Shown here: positions 1 through 11,620 of the stretch, piece by piece
How positions within the stretch are numbered: position 1 is the stretch's first letter
How the letters are laid out: every line of letters starts with the position of its first letter
DNA from: Luscinia megarhynchos
Taxonomy: Eukaryota; Chordata; Aves; Passeriformes; Turdidae
DNA: 64,000 nt
Reading direction: 5' to 3'
NCBI GenBank assembly: GCA_034336665.1
Contig: CM067576.1
Coordinates: forward strand, 16,365,960-16,429,959
Position numbers and translations under genes: made by a program
The notes under the pieces: generated by a model
What the model was told of the DNA's origin: nothing
What the model saw: the letters and a program-made list of their open reading frames with translations, nothing else
The model's database searches: none

Positions 1-513
1 GCCGAGCGAGCGGATCGCTCACACGCTGCCACTCGCGGGCTCTGTCAGGCTGCCGGAGAGCTCACCAGTGATTAATGGCCCCAATCAAGAGCGCAGGAAT
101 CGCCGGGGTGGCACCCAGCCCTCCCCAGCATCGCCCCTCCCCGCTCTGCTGCTGTAAGGACCCCCTCCCTTCTTCCCCAGCTTGCCCAGTTTGCCCAGTT
201 TGGCGCGGGCAGCTCCGGCAGGCGCGGCTGCAGGATGGAGATTAGCTCTAAAGAGCTGAGCACACACAATATTTCCAAAGCAATTGCAAGCGAAGCAGGG
301 AGCAGCTGCGGGCTGAGCAGCCCTGCCTCCCTCAATACCGGCAACATCTGGACGCGGCAGCTGTGCCGGCGAGTGAAACCTGTTCGGGGCGAGGGGGAAG
401 GGAGCGGGACCCCTTCGCTGGTGATGGGAAACCTGCCCGCGGCTCCGGGTCCCTGCGGACGGGAGAATTCTCCGGAGGCGCCATCCCCTCCCTGCGCTTC
501 AGGGCAGGGCGCG
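1..513. other. Non-repetitive GC-rich segment, no gene
   Basis: Single-copy looking, CpG-containing DNA (several CG dinucleotides in the first 60 bases and again at 355-500). No recognisable gene or element. It ends where the 35 bp minisatellite begins. Open frames here run on into that repeat and show no recognisable protein. Confidence 0.5.
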
Positions 514-868
514 GGGGGAGCCCCTCTGCACCCACCGCGACGGGGAGGCAGCGGCCAGATTCCCTGGGAACTGGGGGAGCCCCTCCTGCTCTCACAGCTC
601 TGGGAATTGGGGGAGCCCCTCTGCACCCACAGCTCTGGGAATTGGGGGAGCCCCTCTGCACCCACAGCCCTGGGAAAGCACCAGCCCGATTTCTGGGAAC
701 TGGGGGAGCCCCTCCTGCACCCACAGCTCTGGGAATTGGGGGAGCCCCTCTGCACCCACAGCCCTGGGAATTGGGGGAGCCCCTCCTGCACCCACAGCCC
801 TGGGAAGGCACCAGCCCGATTTCCTGGGGGAGCCCCTCCTGTACCTCTAGGAAAACACCAGGGCTGAT
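514..868. repeat. Minisatellite, about 35 bp unit
   Basis: Tandem copies of a unit containing ctgggaattgggggagcccc followed by tctgcacccacagct, about 35 bp long, with occasional longer copies carrying an extra 'aaagcaccagcccgatt' insert. The first and last copies are degenerate. Several frames are open on both strands across the array, which is why predicted proteins here are Gly/Pro-rich repeats; they are not genes. Confidence 0.9.
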
Positions 869-1874
869 GTTGTAGCTCAGGGATTGCAGTTGGATACCAG
901 GGGCTGCTGTAACCCCAAAAACGAAGTCCCCAACACATCAGGCCTTGGTGCTGGTGGAATGTGAGCCTTGGGCGGCTGTGCCACCTCCCAGGGCTGCGTG
1001 GGGACGGGCAGAGCAAGCTGCTGGCACACAGGATGCTTCTGTCCCTCTGCCCTGCTCTGGGGCACTGGGGGGCAATCCACGCCCCCACTGAGCCCCACTG
1101 CCCTCCTGGGGACAGTCCCGAGGCAGAGCCCACCTCCTGGTGCCAGGGAACAGGGTGGCACCAGGGAGCGGCCGCGTTTCACAGGGTTTTCAGCAAGAGC
1201 CTCCTGGAAGCCAAAACAACAGAATTATTCCACAATAATGAATGATTCCACTGAATCTGGGGGCAGGAGCAGCGGCCCAGGTGGCATTGCTGCCTCTCTG
1301 GGCACAGCAGGCTCCGTGCCCCCCGTGCCCCCAGCACCTGATGGTCTCTGTCTGTGCCCTGTGGGATGGGATGTGCGGGTGCAAGGGGCAGGAGGGGAGC
1401 TGGAGGGGGCCACACCACGGGACAGCTCCAAGCAGGAGCCCCGTGCCCTCCTGTGGGCACTGCCAGGGGCTGGGGACACGGCTGCAGCCCCTCGGTGTCC
1501 CCAGCTGCGGGCAGGCAGTGCCACCCCAGGGGACAGGGCCAGGTGTGCTGCCCAGGTGATGCCAGGGTTCTGCCAGGGCTTTGATCCCAATCCCTGCCTG
1601 CACTGGGCTCTGATCACTGCTGCCTCGTGGCTCTGCACAGGGCTGGTGAAATATTTACAGCCCACTCCCCTTTGAAGTGTGCTGTGCTGGCAGCCCCCTC
1701 CCTGCAGCTCCTCGGGGTGCTGAGCTCGGTGCCAGTGTGCCCATCCCATGGGATCATCCATGGCACCGAGCCCCTGGCCCCACTCCTGCCCTCCCGTGCT
1801 GCCCAGCGGGGGGCACAAGGATGCCAAGGTGCAAGCCAGGGGCATCTCCCATCCTTGGAGTGCTGTGCTTGTGG
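869..1874. other. Non-repetitive segment, no gene
   Basis: GC-rich unique-looking DNA. A short AT-rich stretch around 1205-1255 (containing gaattattccacaataatga) interrupts it. No recognisable exon or element. Confidence 0.45.
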
Positions 1875-2271
1875 TGCCTGGAAGGGCTGAGCTGGAGCAG
1901 AGAGCACAGAGCAAAAGGAATAAAATCGGTGTTTATTGAAAGGATCCACCTTGGGCAGTGCAAGAGCCCAAATCAAATCCCAGATGGATCCTGGTCACCA
2001 GTTTTACACTTTTATCAGTTTTGCTTCATCTCCACACTGGGGTCAATGATCCAAGCACAGCCCCAGGCTATGAAGTCTCAGCCCCTGGCTTTGCCCCCTT
2101 TCCCTCGCTGCTGTTTCTGATTTTTGGGTACCAGTTGTCCTTGATTCTCTGGCTAGAAAGGAATTGTTTTGTCCAACTGCCCTGTGAAGAGAACTCACTA
2201 ACACCTAATGTGAAGTTTCAGAGTTACACACTAAGCAGCAGAGATTCTGAAAACTAGAAAACTGAAACCCA
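1875..2271 (-). mobile_element. Solo-LTR-like endogenous retrovirus element, copy 1
   Basis: About 397 bp, one of three near-identical copies in the window (others at 22730 and 49713). It runs from tgcctggaagg to ctgaaaccca on the plus strand, so both strands show the TG...CA ends typical of LTRs. Read on the minus strand it has a TATA-like GATAAAAG (2009-2016) and a downstream AATAAA (1932-1937), the order expected for U3-R-U5. It lacks a GC-rich block of about 16 bp after 'gcaagagccc' that the other two copies have. No coding part is present and no clear target-site duplication is visible. The LTR identity is inferred from structure. Confidence 0.72.
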
Positions 2272-3289
2272 AGACACCACCTGTACTCTCAGACAAACAT
2301 CCCGGCTGCATCCATGGCTCCCTGCTCTCACCCCATGGAATCAGGGGTCAGCTGGCAGCTGGGAAAGGCCCAGCAGCACTGGGCAATGCAGCAAGACCAA
2401 CACCACGGGGAATGGGAGCTCGCTGGAGGACACTGAGCTGGAAACCCCGACAGCCCTGGGCAGGGGGTGTGGCACTGCTCCCTGCCCTGGCTGTGCCCTG
2501 TTTGCTGCCAACTGTGCCCCGTGGCACTGGCTGTCCTTGTCCCTGGCGTGCCAGGAATGTCCCCAGCATTGCCACCATCCCTGAGCAGGGGGTCAGTGCT
2601 GGGGACACTGTCCCTGCTGCCTGGCTGTGCCCAGGGTGGACTGGGAGCATCACAGCGGGAAATCAAGGAATGGTTTAGGTTGGAAACACCCTGGGCCACA
2701 CTGGTGTGACACGGTGACACACCCAGAACACAGAGGTGGCATTTCCTGGGTGCCCACACTGGTGTGACACCCTGTGAAGGTGGCAGGTCCTGTGCCCAGG
2801 TCAGGCAGTGCCAGCCCAGCGCTGCCACCTCTTTAGAGGGCCAGCAGGGGCTCTTCCAGGAGGAGCAGCAGAGGATGGAGGGGTTATGGGATTACTCTGG
2901 GCACATCCCACGGTGCTGTCCTGCCCAGGAGGGCACAGGGAAGGATGCACCAGGAGTTGTGTCCCTCCCACAAACCATCAACTGCTCAGCCCTGCCTGGA
3001 GTTCTGCAGCGCTGCTGAGGCTGCAGCAGCAGGATCTGGGGACAAAAGGGAATTTCCTGCATGGTGCAGGGGGTTACAGAGCACCCCAGGCCTGCAGCAG
3101 CATCGAAATCCCCCTGGGGCAGCTCTGGCCAGCTCCACTAGCCCTGGCAGTGGTGGCACTGCCAGCAGGACCTGCAGCACCCTCGGGAGCATTCCCAAAG
3201 GTGCCAGGGTGCCCCAGGGTGCTGCCAGGTGGGAAGGAGGAGGCTGAGCACCCCAAGGCCTGTCAAATATCATCGTGGCTGTGCATGGA
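2272..3289. other. Non-repetitive GC-rich segment, no gene
   Basis: Unique-looking DNA rich in ctg/cag words with no recognisable repeat family or exon. Local duplications of 'gtgtgacac' words occur near 2700-2770 but do not form an array. Confidence 0.4.
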
Positions 3290-3410
3290 GAGCTTTCCCA
3301 GCAGGCTGGGAGCGCTGGCACATTTTTAGACGTTTTGTTCTCCCTGTAAATCCGCCTGCAGGAGCGAGCGCGCTCGATTGATTTTGTGCTGTGCTGTGCT
3401 GGCAGCACCT
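3290..3410. other. Possible conserved non-coding island
   Basis: Short single-copy stretch with cacatttttagacgttttgt, followed by a cgagcgcgctcgattgattt segment that is partly self-complementary. It differs in composition from the flanks. Regulatory function is only a suggestion. Confidence 0.25.
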
Positions 3411-3639
3411 GCTCCTGCTGCCTGAGCAGGACCCCGCGCCCAGTGCCGGGCCAGGGAGGTGACAGGGATCTCAGGGCTGTCACCTGAACGGGCTGGTGCA
3501 GCGGGATGGGCAGGGATAGGGGAGAGAAGGGTGGGGAGGGGGAGTGCGTGGGAAGAGGGGTGTGGGTGTCTGCCCAGCCTGCAGCTGAGCCACACTGTGC
3601 GGTGGCAGCCAAAGCCCCCAGCAGAGGAGGGACCGAGAG

Positions 3640-4095
3640 CCCCGAGCTGGCGCCGGGATCAGCTCTGGAGCTGCTGGAAGCCTGTGGCCGGGCAGGATGG
3701 GGAGGGAACCGCAGGTGACCCAGCTGGACGCTGCCACCCTCACCAGCCGTGACACCAGCCGTGACACCAGCCGTGCGACCCCGCGGTGCCGCTGCCGCTG
3801 CCCCAGAGGCCGTGCGGCCGTGCCGGGGTGCCGGGCAGCCGCTCCCCCGCTCCGTGACTGCGGAGCGCTCGCTGCGCCGCCGCCTCGCCATGGCAACGCT
3901 GCCTGGCGCGCCGCAGCATCGCGGCACAGCCTGATCCGAAAGGTCAGCGCCGGGGGCGGGGGGCGCCCACCGCTGCGCTTTACGGACCGGGAGAGGGGAG
4001 GGGAGGGATGCACAGCCCCTGCGCGGGGATCGATGCCGCCAGGGCATGGGGCGGGCCCGGGGAGGCGCCCCCGGGCTGGCTGAGTTGCTGCAGGG
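3640..4095. promoter_or_regulatory. CpG-rich segment, candidate CpG island
   Basis: Dense CpG over about 450 bp, with a gccgtgacacca triplication at 3746-3780 and an RFX/X-box-like gccatggcaac at 3887-3897. The sequence ccgaaaggtcagcgcc (near 3938-3952) could be read as an exon end with a GT donor, but no supporting acceptor, start codon context or recognisable peptide accompanies it. A gene promoter is possible but not shown. Confidence 0.35.
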
Positions 4096-4830
4096 AAATT
4101 GGGGTGAGGGGTGTGGGGTGAGGGGCAGCCTGTGGGTACCACGGCGGCAGCAGCCCCAGCCCCAGGCTCTGGTTTGCTGGGAATTAAAGGAGGCCCAAGC
4201 AGCGCTGTCCGGACGGGGGCAGTGCCAGCGGTGCCCGTTTCCCCAAGGAATGGGCGACTCCCTCCTGTCGCAGCAGGGGTGGAGCAGCGCTCCTGAGCCC
4301 GCTCCCACCCCAAGCTCGGGAGGGACACCCCGCCGAGTTTTGGGAGCTATCCCGGCTCTGGATCAGGTAGCCCAGCACGAATCCTGCCAGCCCGGCAGAA
4401 CCAGCAGGTGTCTGGGTGCCCACCTGGGCAGAGGGCACAGAGAAAGAGCCGAGATCCTCACATTCCCTTTTCCAGGGCTCCCTCCATCCTCGCCAGCACC
4501 CGGGAGCCACCGGGGTTAAATATTCAGGAGCACTCGCTGTGCACATTTTGTAAAGATCAAGCGGCTCCCAGGCCCGGCAATTCCCTTCCCCTGCTGCCGG
4601 GGATGCGCCTTAATGAGTTTGCAGAATGGTACATTTTTAAAGTCATTATTTCCGGCCGTGTTCAAAGCCCCGGCATTTCCTCTGCTCCAGCTGCTCCCAC
4701 GGGGGTCGGGGCGGGGGGCACCCCGCGGGGAGGGGGCACGGGGATGTGGGGATGGAGCAAGGAGGGGACCCCAGGGACCCCCGACCCATCTGCTCCCTGG
4801 GCTGCTGCAGGGCTCGGCACGGCTGGGGAG
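4096..4830. other. Unique segment with an AT-richer island at 4505-4690
   Basis: GC-rich unique DNA. The part from about 4505 to 4690 contains taaatattcaggagc, cattttgtaaagatcaa and atttttaaagtcattattt. It is single-copy and compositionally distinct, like a conserved non-coding element. From 4700 to 4830 the sequence is G-rich and leads into the large minisatellite. Confidence 0.35.
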
Positions 4831-7112
4831 CCTGGGGACACGGGATCCCTGTCCTGCCTGGGGACACGGGGACATGGGGACACGGATCCCTGTCCTGCCT
4901 GGGGACACGGGGACACGGATCCCTGTCCTGCCTGGGGACACGGATCCCTGTCCTGCCTGGGGACACGGGGACATGGGGACACTGATCCCTGTGCTGCCTG
5001 GGGACACGGGGACATGGGGACACGGATCCCTGTCCTGCCTGGGGACACGGGGACATGGGGACACTGATCCCTGTGCTGCCTGGGGACACGGGGACACAGA
5101 TCCCTGTCCTGTCTGGGGATATGGGACACGGGGACATGGATCCCTGTCCTCCTGGGGACACGGATCCCTCACCTGCCTGGGGACACGGGGACATGGGGAC
5201 ATGGGGACACTGACCCCTGTCCTGCCTGGGGACAAGGGGACATGGATCCCTGCCCTGCTTCTTGACAGCAGGAATATTGATCCCTGTCCTTCCTGGAGAC
5301 TCAGGGGCAGTGATCCCTGCCCTGCCTGGGGACATGGGGACACAGATCGCTGTCCTGCCTCCTGACAGCAGCAGTATTGATCCCTGTCCTTCCTGGGGCC
5401 ATGGGAACAATGATCCCTGTCCATCCTGGTCTCAGGGATGCTGATCCCTGCCCTGCCTGGTGAAAATTGGGATATCAGCCCTGTCCTTCCTGGGGCCATG
5501 GGGACACGGATCCCTGCCCTGCTGTGGGGTGTGGTGAGACTGATCCTTTCCCTGTTGTGGGATATGGGAGCACTGATTCCTTCCCTGCCTGGGGCCGTGC
5601 AGACACTGATCCAGTGGAAATAGGAATATTGATCCTGTCCTTCCTGGGGACAAGGGGCACTGATCCCTGTCCTTCTGGGGACAAGGGACACTGATCCCTG
5701 TCCTTCCTGGGGACAAGGGGCACTGATCCCTGTCCTTCTGGGGCCATGGGACACTGATCCCTGTCCTTCTGGGGCTGTGGGGCACTGATCCCTGTCCTTC
5801 TGGGGGCCGTGGGACACTGATCCCTGTCCTTCTGGGGGCTGTGGGACACTGATCCCTGTCCTTCTGGGCCATGGGAACACTGATCCCTGTCCTTCTGGGG
5901 CCGTGGGACACTGATCCCTGTCCTTCTGGGGACAAGGGGACACTGATCCCTGTCCTTCCTGGGGACAAGGGACACTGATCCCTGTCCTTCTGGGGCCATG
6001 GGACACTGATCCCTGTCCTTCTGGGGCTGTGGGACACTGATCCCTGTCCTTCTGGGGACAAGGGACACTGATCCCTGTCCTTCCTGGGGACAAGGGACAC
6101 TGATCCCTGTCCTTCCTGGGGACAAGGGGCACTGATCCCCTGTCCTTCCTGGGGCCATGGGACACTGATCCCTGTCCTTCTGGGGCCATGGGGCACTGAT
6201 CCCTGTCCTTCTGGGGCTGTGGGACACTGATCCCTGTCCTTCTGGGGACAAGGGGACACTGATCCCTGTCCTTCCTGGGGACAAGGGGCACTGATCCCTG
6301 TCCTTCTGGGGGCTGTGGGGCACTGATCCCTGTCCTTCTGGGGCCATGGGGCACTGATCCCTGTCCTTCTGGGGCTGTGGGGCACTGATCCCTGTCCTTC
6401 CTGAGGCTGTGGGACACTGATCCCTGTCCTTCTGGGGCTGTGGGGCACTGATCCCTGTCCTTCCTGGGGACAAGGGGCACTGATCCCTGTCCTTCTGGGG
6501 CCATGGGACACTGATCCCTGTCCTTCCTGGGGACAAGGGGCACTGATCCCTGTCCTTCTGGGGCCATGGGACACTGATCCCTGTCCTTCCTGGGGACACA
6601 GGGACACTGATCCCTGTCCTTCCTGGGGACAAGGGACACTGATCCCTGTCCTTCTGGGGACACAGGAACATGTATCTCTGCACTATCTGGGGACACTGAT
6701 CCAGTCCCTGCCTGGGGACACAGGGACACACATCCCTGTCCTGCCTGGGGACACAAGGACACACATCCCTGTCCCTGCCTGGGGACACAGGGACACACAT
6801 CCCTGCCCTTCCTGGGGACACAAGGACACAGATCCCTGCCCTGCCTGGGGACACAAGGACACACATCCCTGCCCTGCCTGGGGACACAGGCACACGGATC
6901 TCTGCACTACCTGGGGACACTGGTCCTGTCCCTGCCTGGGGACACAGAGACACACATCCCTGCCCTTCCTGGGGACACAAGGACACACATCCCTGCCCTT
7001 CCTGGGGACACAGGGACACGGATCTCTGCCCTGCCTGGGGACACTGGTCCTGTCCCTGCCTGGGGACACACATGCCCGCCCTGCCTGGGGCCATGGGAAG
7101 ATGCTGATCCCT
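4831..7112. repeat. Large compound minisatellite, 25-33 bp units
   Basis: About 2.3 kb of related units built on 'atccctgtcct' plus 'ctggggaca'. Four domains are visible: 4831-5240 (cctggggacacggggacatg type); 5240-5640 (degenerate, with 'gacagcaggaatattgatcc'); 5640-6660 (about 31 bp, alternating ggggccatggg, ggggctgtggg and ggggacaaggg versions); 6660-7112 (ggggacacagggacacacat type). Frames are open across it on both strands, the longest about 780 codons on the minus strand. They read only as permutations of the unit, so I do not call them genes. Confidence 0.95.
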
Positions 7113-7902
7113 TCCTCGCTCTGGTGCCAGTGCAGGCAGCACGGCCCAGCTCCCTTGGCAGGCTGCAGCAGGCAGGTGCAGGGGCAGGGGCCCAGCACTC
7201 CCCCAGAGCCCCCCAGCAGCGGCCCCCCGCTAATTGTGGGTCTGCCTGCGCTTAATGACAGCCTTGGGAGCAGCTGGGGGGAGCAGCAGCTGGGAAGTGC
7301 CATGGAAACCACCCCAAAGCTGCACCCGGGCTGGGCAGGGGCTCTGGCACCCAGCAGCTGCCTCCTGCATCCCTTCCCTGCACACCTCCTGCTCCCAGCC
7401 CCTCTCTCCCCTGCTCACCCTCACACAGGAATTTGGTTCAGGTTTGACCAGGCAGTCCGGCTCTGAGAGGGCTGAAATCTGAGACAGTGAGGCTTTGGTG
7501 CAGCAGCTGGGGATGAGAATTGGTGTAGAAATTTGGGGACTGGCCATGCCACCCTTGATGTCTGGATGTGCTGCTGTCCTGTGCCACCTGCACATGTCCC
7601 AGACCCTCCCAAATCCTCCACCTGGACGGCAGCTGCCCCTTGGGCCTGAGCTTTGTGCTGGCAGCTTCAGCTCTGGTGCACCCCATGGTGCCAGCCTGGC
7701 TGTGGGGTGACCCCCCGACCTCCTGCAGGGTCACCTCTGCGCTGTGGGGCACCTGGGGGGTCACCCCAATTCTCATCCATGCCACAGGATGGAAATGGGG
7801 AGCAGGAAGGGCAGGGCAGGCAGAGAGTGCTGGGGATGGCCCCTTCTCCCTCCCCACCGCCAGCCTTTGGCCAGTGGAGAGACCCTGGAACGAACCAGGA
7901 TG
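7113..7902. other. Non-repetitive segment, no gene
   Basis: Unique-looking GC-rich DNA containing taattgtgggtctgcctgcg near 7231 and gaatttggttcaggtttgac near 7430. No recognised element. Confidence 0.4.
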
Positions 7903-8099
7903 TGCTTTAGGGACATTCCTGGGCTCTGGGGACATTGCTGGGCTCTGGGGTCATTGCTCAGCTTTAGGGACATTGCTCAGCTTTAGGGACATTGCTGGGC
8001 TCTGGGGACATTGCTGGGCTCTGGGGACATTGCTCAGCTTTAGGGACATTGCTGGGCTCTGGGGACATTCCTGGGCTCTAGGGACATTGCTCAGCTTTT
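7903..8099. repeat. Minisatellite, 19-20 bp unit
   Basis: About ten copies of ggacattgctgggctctgg alternating with ggacattgctcagctttag. The two unit types alternate irregularly. Confidence 0.9.
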
Positions 8100-8751
8100 C
8101 CAAGGCCCTGGAAGCCGCTGGATCCATCATCCCTCCCCGCAGGGAGTCTGGCAGCTTTGGACGAGGTTACTTTGGGCAAGGGGATCTTTGTAGCTCCGGG
8201 GAGGGGACCTGGGGCCTTCCTTGTCGCCTGTAACCCCACACAGGGTGTCCCCACATGTGGTCCTCAAGGTGGGAGTGTGAGAATCACCTGGGAGGTGGCA
8301 CCAAACTCAGAGCCCCAGGGGCAGCCTGTCCCACGGGGACACCGGGTGACACCAGAACGGGGTGGCAACACCAGCGCAGTTTGTGGAGGGATTTTGGGTG
8401 GCATCCCGTCGCTCCTGTGGGCACCGACGGCCACCTCAGAGCTGCTCCGAGGGGCGGGTCGAGGCATCAGGCGGGGCCTCTCCTGTCCCGCGGATCCGGG
8501 GACAGCGCCGGGGCTCCGCAGCCGCAGCTCGAGATGGAGAGATACCGGCGGCGCCTCCGGGCCCTCGGTAAATTATCTCGCCTGGATGTTCATTAATCAA
8601 CGATTCTTATGTAAACAGACACATCCCGAGCCTCTGCTTCCCGTCACCTTGGCAACAGCACAGCGCCGACCCCGGCTCGGGATGTGCTCCGGGCTCCCAC
8701 CTGGGCCACAGCCCCGCCTGCAACTTTTTGTCTGCTGCTTTTTCCTCCCAC
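8100..8751. promoter_or_regulatory. CpG-rich segment with X-box-like motif
   Basis: From about 8400 to 8570 the sequence is CpG-rich. It is followed by an AT-richer stretch with ggtaaattatctcgcc and cattaatcaacgattc. At 8643-8656 it holds gtcaccttggcaac, a close match to the RFX X-box pattern (GTnRCC, spacer, RGYAAC). The combination suggests a regulatory element or promoter. No exon could be fixed. Confidence 0.35.
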
Positions 8752-9178
8752 GAGGAGTCTTCAGGCCCCTGGACCTTCCAGCATTGGATTCTGGGCCTCC
8801 TCATCACTGAATCCTGGACCTCTCTGTGGTGGGATCATTGACCTCCCCACCATGGCAGCCTGGACCTTTGGATTGTTGGATCCTGGATCTTCCCATCATT
8901 AAATCCTGGACTTCCACATAATTTGATTCTGGAGCTCTCCAGCACTGGATCCTGGACCTCCTGATCATGGGATCATGGACCTCTCCAGCACTGGATCCTG
9001 GACCTCCCAGTTATGGGATCATGGACCTCTCCAGCACTGGATCATGAACCTCCCGATCATGGGATCATGGACCTCTCCAGCACTGGATCATGAACCTCCT
9101 GATCATGGGATCATGGATCTCTCCAGCATTGGATCATGGATCTCTCCAGCATTGGATCATGGACTCCTCATCTCCAGC
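8752..9178. repeat. Minisatellite, 46 bp unit made of two ~23 bp halves
   Basis: Units such as catggacctctccagcactg followed by gatcctggacctcctgatca. In the regular part (from about 8950) successive catggacctc starts are 46 bp apart; the 5' half is more degenerate. Halves related to 'ctggatc(c/a)tggacctc' indicate a 23 bp ancestral unit. Confidence 0.88.
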
Positions 9179-9579
9179 ACCTGGAGCAGGGAAGCAGCAC
9201 CTGGCTGCCACCACATGCATGGCCAGGACCTGCAGAGCACATCCACAGGGATGGGTGCTGGGTGCAGGAATTTCGGCAGCGCCCCAAAGCCACAGCTGGG
9301 CTCACAGCTGGCTGGGCAGTGACCATGGGGTGCATCCCTGAGCCCCTCCCCAGCCATCCATCACCTTCCCCTGCTCATCCCTGCCCGGAGGTGCTTTCCA
9401 GGAAGCTCTGACAGGGCATATCTTGTCCTGCTGTGTCCCCTCTCAGGACAAAACCAAGTCCCTGATCTCTCTGAGGATCCAGCAGGAGCTGCAGGCACTG
9501 CTGCCTCCCGGGGCTGCCCCCCAGCAGGACAGCTCGGGCATGGAATGGGAATTGTGTGGGAACTGACAGAAGCCTGAGG
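9179..9579. other. Non-repetitive segment, no gene
   Basis: Unique-looking DNA between the 46 bp array and a CR1 fragment. Nothing recognised. Confidence 0.4.
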
Positions 9580-9845
9580 AGCTCAAGTCATTTAAGGTTG
9601 AAGAGAAATGTTAAAGACAGCAGGAAAAGCAAACATTAGTGGTAGCCATGCGGCTAAGGGGAATAGGAAGGGCTTTTACAAATATATCAAGGGGAAAAGG
9701 AAATACTGGAGAGTCAAGACAAAGTAGGCCCATTAATAAATGAGGAAGGATATTAAATTAATGATGATTCTCAAATGGCTGAGTTAGTGAACTACTTATT
9801 GAGAGCTGCCTTTAACAAGAACAACAAGGCAAAGTGGCTGAGACA
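9580..9845 (+). mobile_element. Decayed CR1 LINE fragment (ORF2 region upstream of reverse transcriptase)
   Basis: The segment aggaagggcttttacaaata, with ggcccattaataaatgagga downstream, translates in part as RKGFYKYIKGKRK, and the downstream bases match the 'GPLLNE' region in degenerate form. This resembles the linker between endonuclease and reverse transcriptase in CR1 ORF2. Stops and indels break the frame, so it is a dead copy. Identification is by remembered motif. Confidence 0.6.
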
Positions 9846-10576
9846 ATCAGAAAGCAGCCAAGGATGCTGGAATTGTCCTACATGGAGCGAGGGGAAGGGC
9901 ACAGTGGGTGGCAAATCCCAGGGCTGAGCACCCCATCCATCTCCTCCCTGGCAGGGGCACGGGGAATGAGGGTCTGGAGCAGCTGATGCTTGGCAGAAGG
10001 CCCAGAGTGAAGGAGGGGTCTGGGGGAACCCTGGCTCCTGCCGTGGAGAGGGCTGGGAGCACAGAGCCAGAGGGGAGAGTCCCCAAGTGCAGCCTTGCTG
10101 TGTGGATCCGGGCTGGGGCACTGCCAGGGAGCAGCTCCTGAGGAGCCTGAACTGAAATGAGGAGAGGGAAGGGTTCAGGGGGCTGGGTCAGAGCTCTCCT
10201 GGTTCATTCGGGTTTGTCCTTGGAAAATCAGCCCCTCCAAGCTGCCCTGCTGCTGTTGATTCTCCTTTTCATTGGTGGCTGCCCAGCCAGGCTGCTCCTG
10301 TGCCCACAGGAAAAGCCCTGGGGAGGAGAATTTGTGTCCTAGAAAGAGAGAAATCCCCAAACCCCCTCAGCTGCTGCTGGCTGGAGAGACCCCAGGATGA
10401 AATCAGGGCAGGACTGATCCCTGCTGTGAGCACTGAGGGTGGATTCCCTGGGCTGGAGCAGGGGCAGCCTGAGGGGTGGCTGGGACAGTGCCCCAGATGT
10501 GGGGTGTGTCCTGGGGTGTGCCCCAAATGGGGAAAGGTGTTTGGTGTCCACGTGGGGACCCTTGGCTGGGTCCTGT
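9846..10576. other. Non-repetitive segment, no gene
   Basis: Unique-looking, moderately GC-rich DNA. Several short open frames exist but none has a recognisable protein. Confidence 0.4.
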
Positions 10577-11620
10577 GGGGTGGAATGGGATCCATGGGAT
10601 GGGATGGGATGGGATGGGATCCATGGGATGGAATGGGATCCATGGGATGGGATGGGGTGGGATCCATGGGATGGGATGGGATGGGATCCATGGGATGGGA
10701 TGGGATCCATGGGATGGGATGGGATGGGGTGGGATCCATGGGATGGAATGGGATCCATGGGATGGGATGGGGTGGGATCCATGGGATGGGATGGGATGGG
10801 ATCCATGGGATGGGATGGGATCCATGGGATGGGATGGGATGGGGTGGGATCCATGGGATGGAATGGGATCCATGGGATGGGATGGGATGGGATCCATGGG
10901 ATGGGATGGGATGGGATGGGATGGGATGGGATGGGATGGGATGGGATGGGATGGGATGGCATGGGATGGCATGGGATGGCATGGGATGGCATGGGATCCA
11001 TGGGATGGGATGGGATGGGATGGGATCTATGGGATGGGATGGGATCTATGGGATGGGATGGGATGGGATCCATGGGATGGGATGGGATGGGATCTATGGG
11101 ATGGGATCCATGGGATGGGATGGGATGGGATCCATGGGATGGCATGGGGTGGGATCCATGGGATGGCATGGGATGGCATGGGATGGGATCCATGGGATGG
11201 GATGGGATCCATGGGATGGGATGGGATGGGATGGGATCCATGGGATGGGATGGGATCCATGGGATGGGATGGGATGGGATCCATGGGATGGGATGGGATG
11301 GGATCCATGGGATGGGATGGGATCCATGGGATGGGATGGGATGGGATGGGATGGGATCCATGGGATGGGATGGGATGGGATCCATGGGATGGGATGGGAT
11401 CCATGGGATGGGATGGGATGGGATGGGATGGGATCCATGGGATGGGATGGGATGGCATGGGATGGGATCCATGGGATGGGATCCATGGGATGGGATGGGA
11501 TGGGATGGGATGGGATCCATGGGATGGGATCCATGGGATGGGATCCATGGGATGGGATGGGATCCATGGGATGGGATGGGATCCATGGGATGGGATGGGA
11601 TCCATGGGATGGGATGGATG
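10577..11620. repeat. GGGAT pentanucleotide array with interspersed GGATCC-ATGG units
   Basis: About 1.04 kb of gatgggatgggatgg runs punctuated by gggatccatgggatgg, with variants ggaatgg, ggggtgg, ggcatgg and gatctatgg. The plus strand has only two-base loops between GGG runs across the whole array. Pentamer periodicity leaves all three frames open on both strands (over 400 codons), so none is coding. Confidence 0.97.

Noticed and set aside
1875..2271. Plus-strand frames of about 100 codons shared by all three LTR-like copies
   Set aside because: Their similarity reflects the shared element. They are short, begin at different ATGs and show no retroviral gene motif.
4516..6864. Open frame of about 780 codons on the minus strand
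   Set aside because: It covers the 25-33 bp minisatellite and overlaps open frames in the other phases (for example 5475-7142 on the same strand). The peptide is a permutation of the repeat unit with no recognisable domain. Openness follows from the unit lacking stops.
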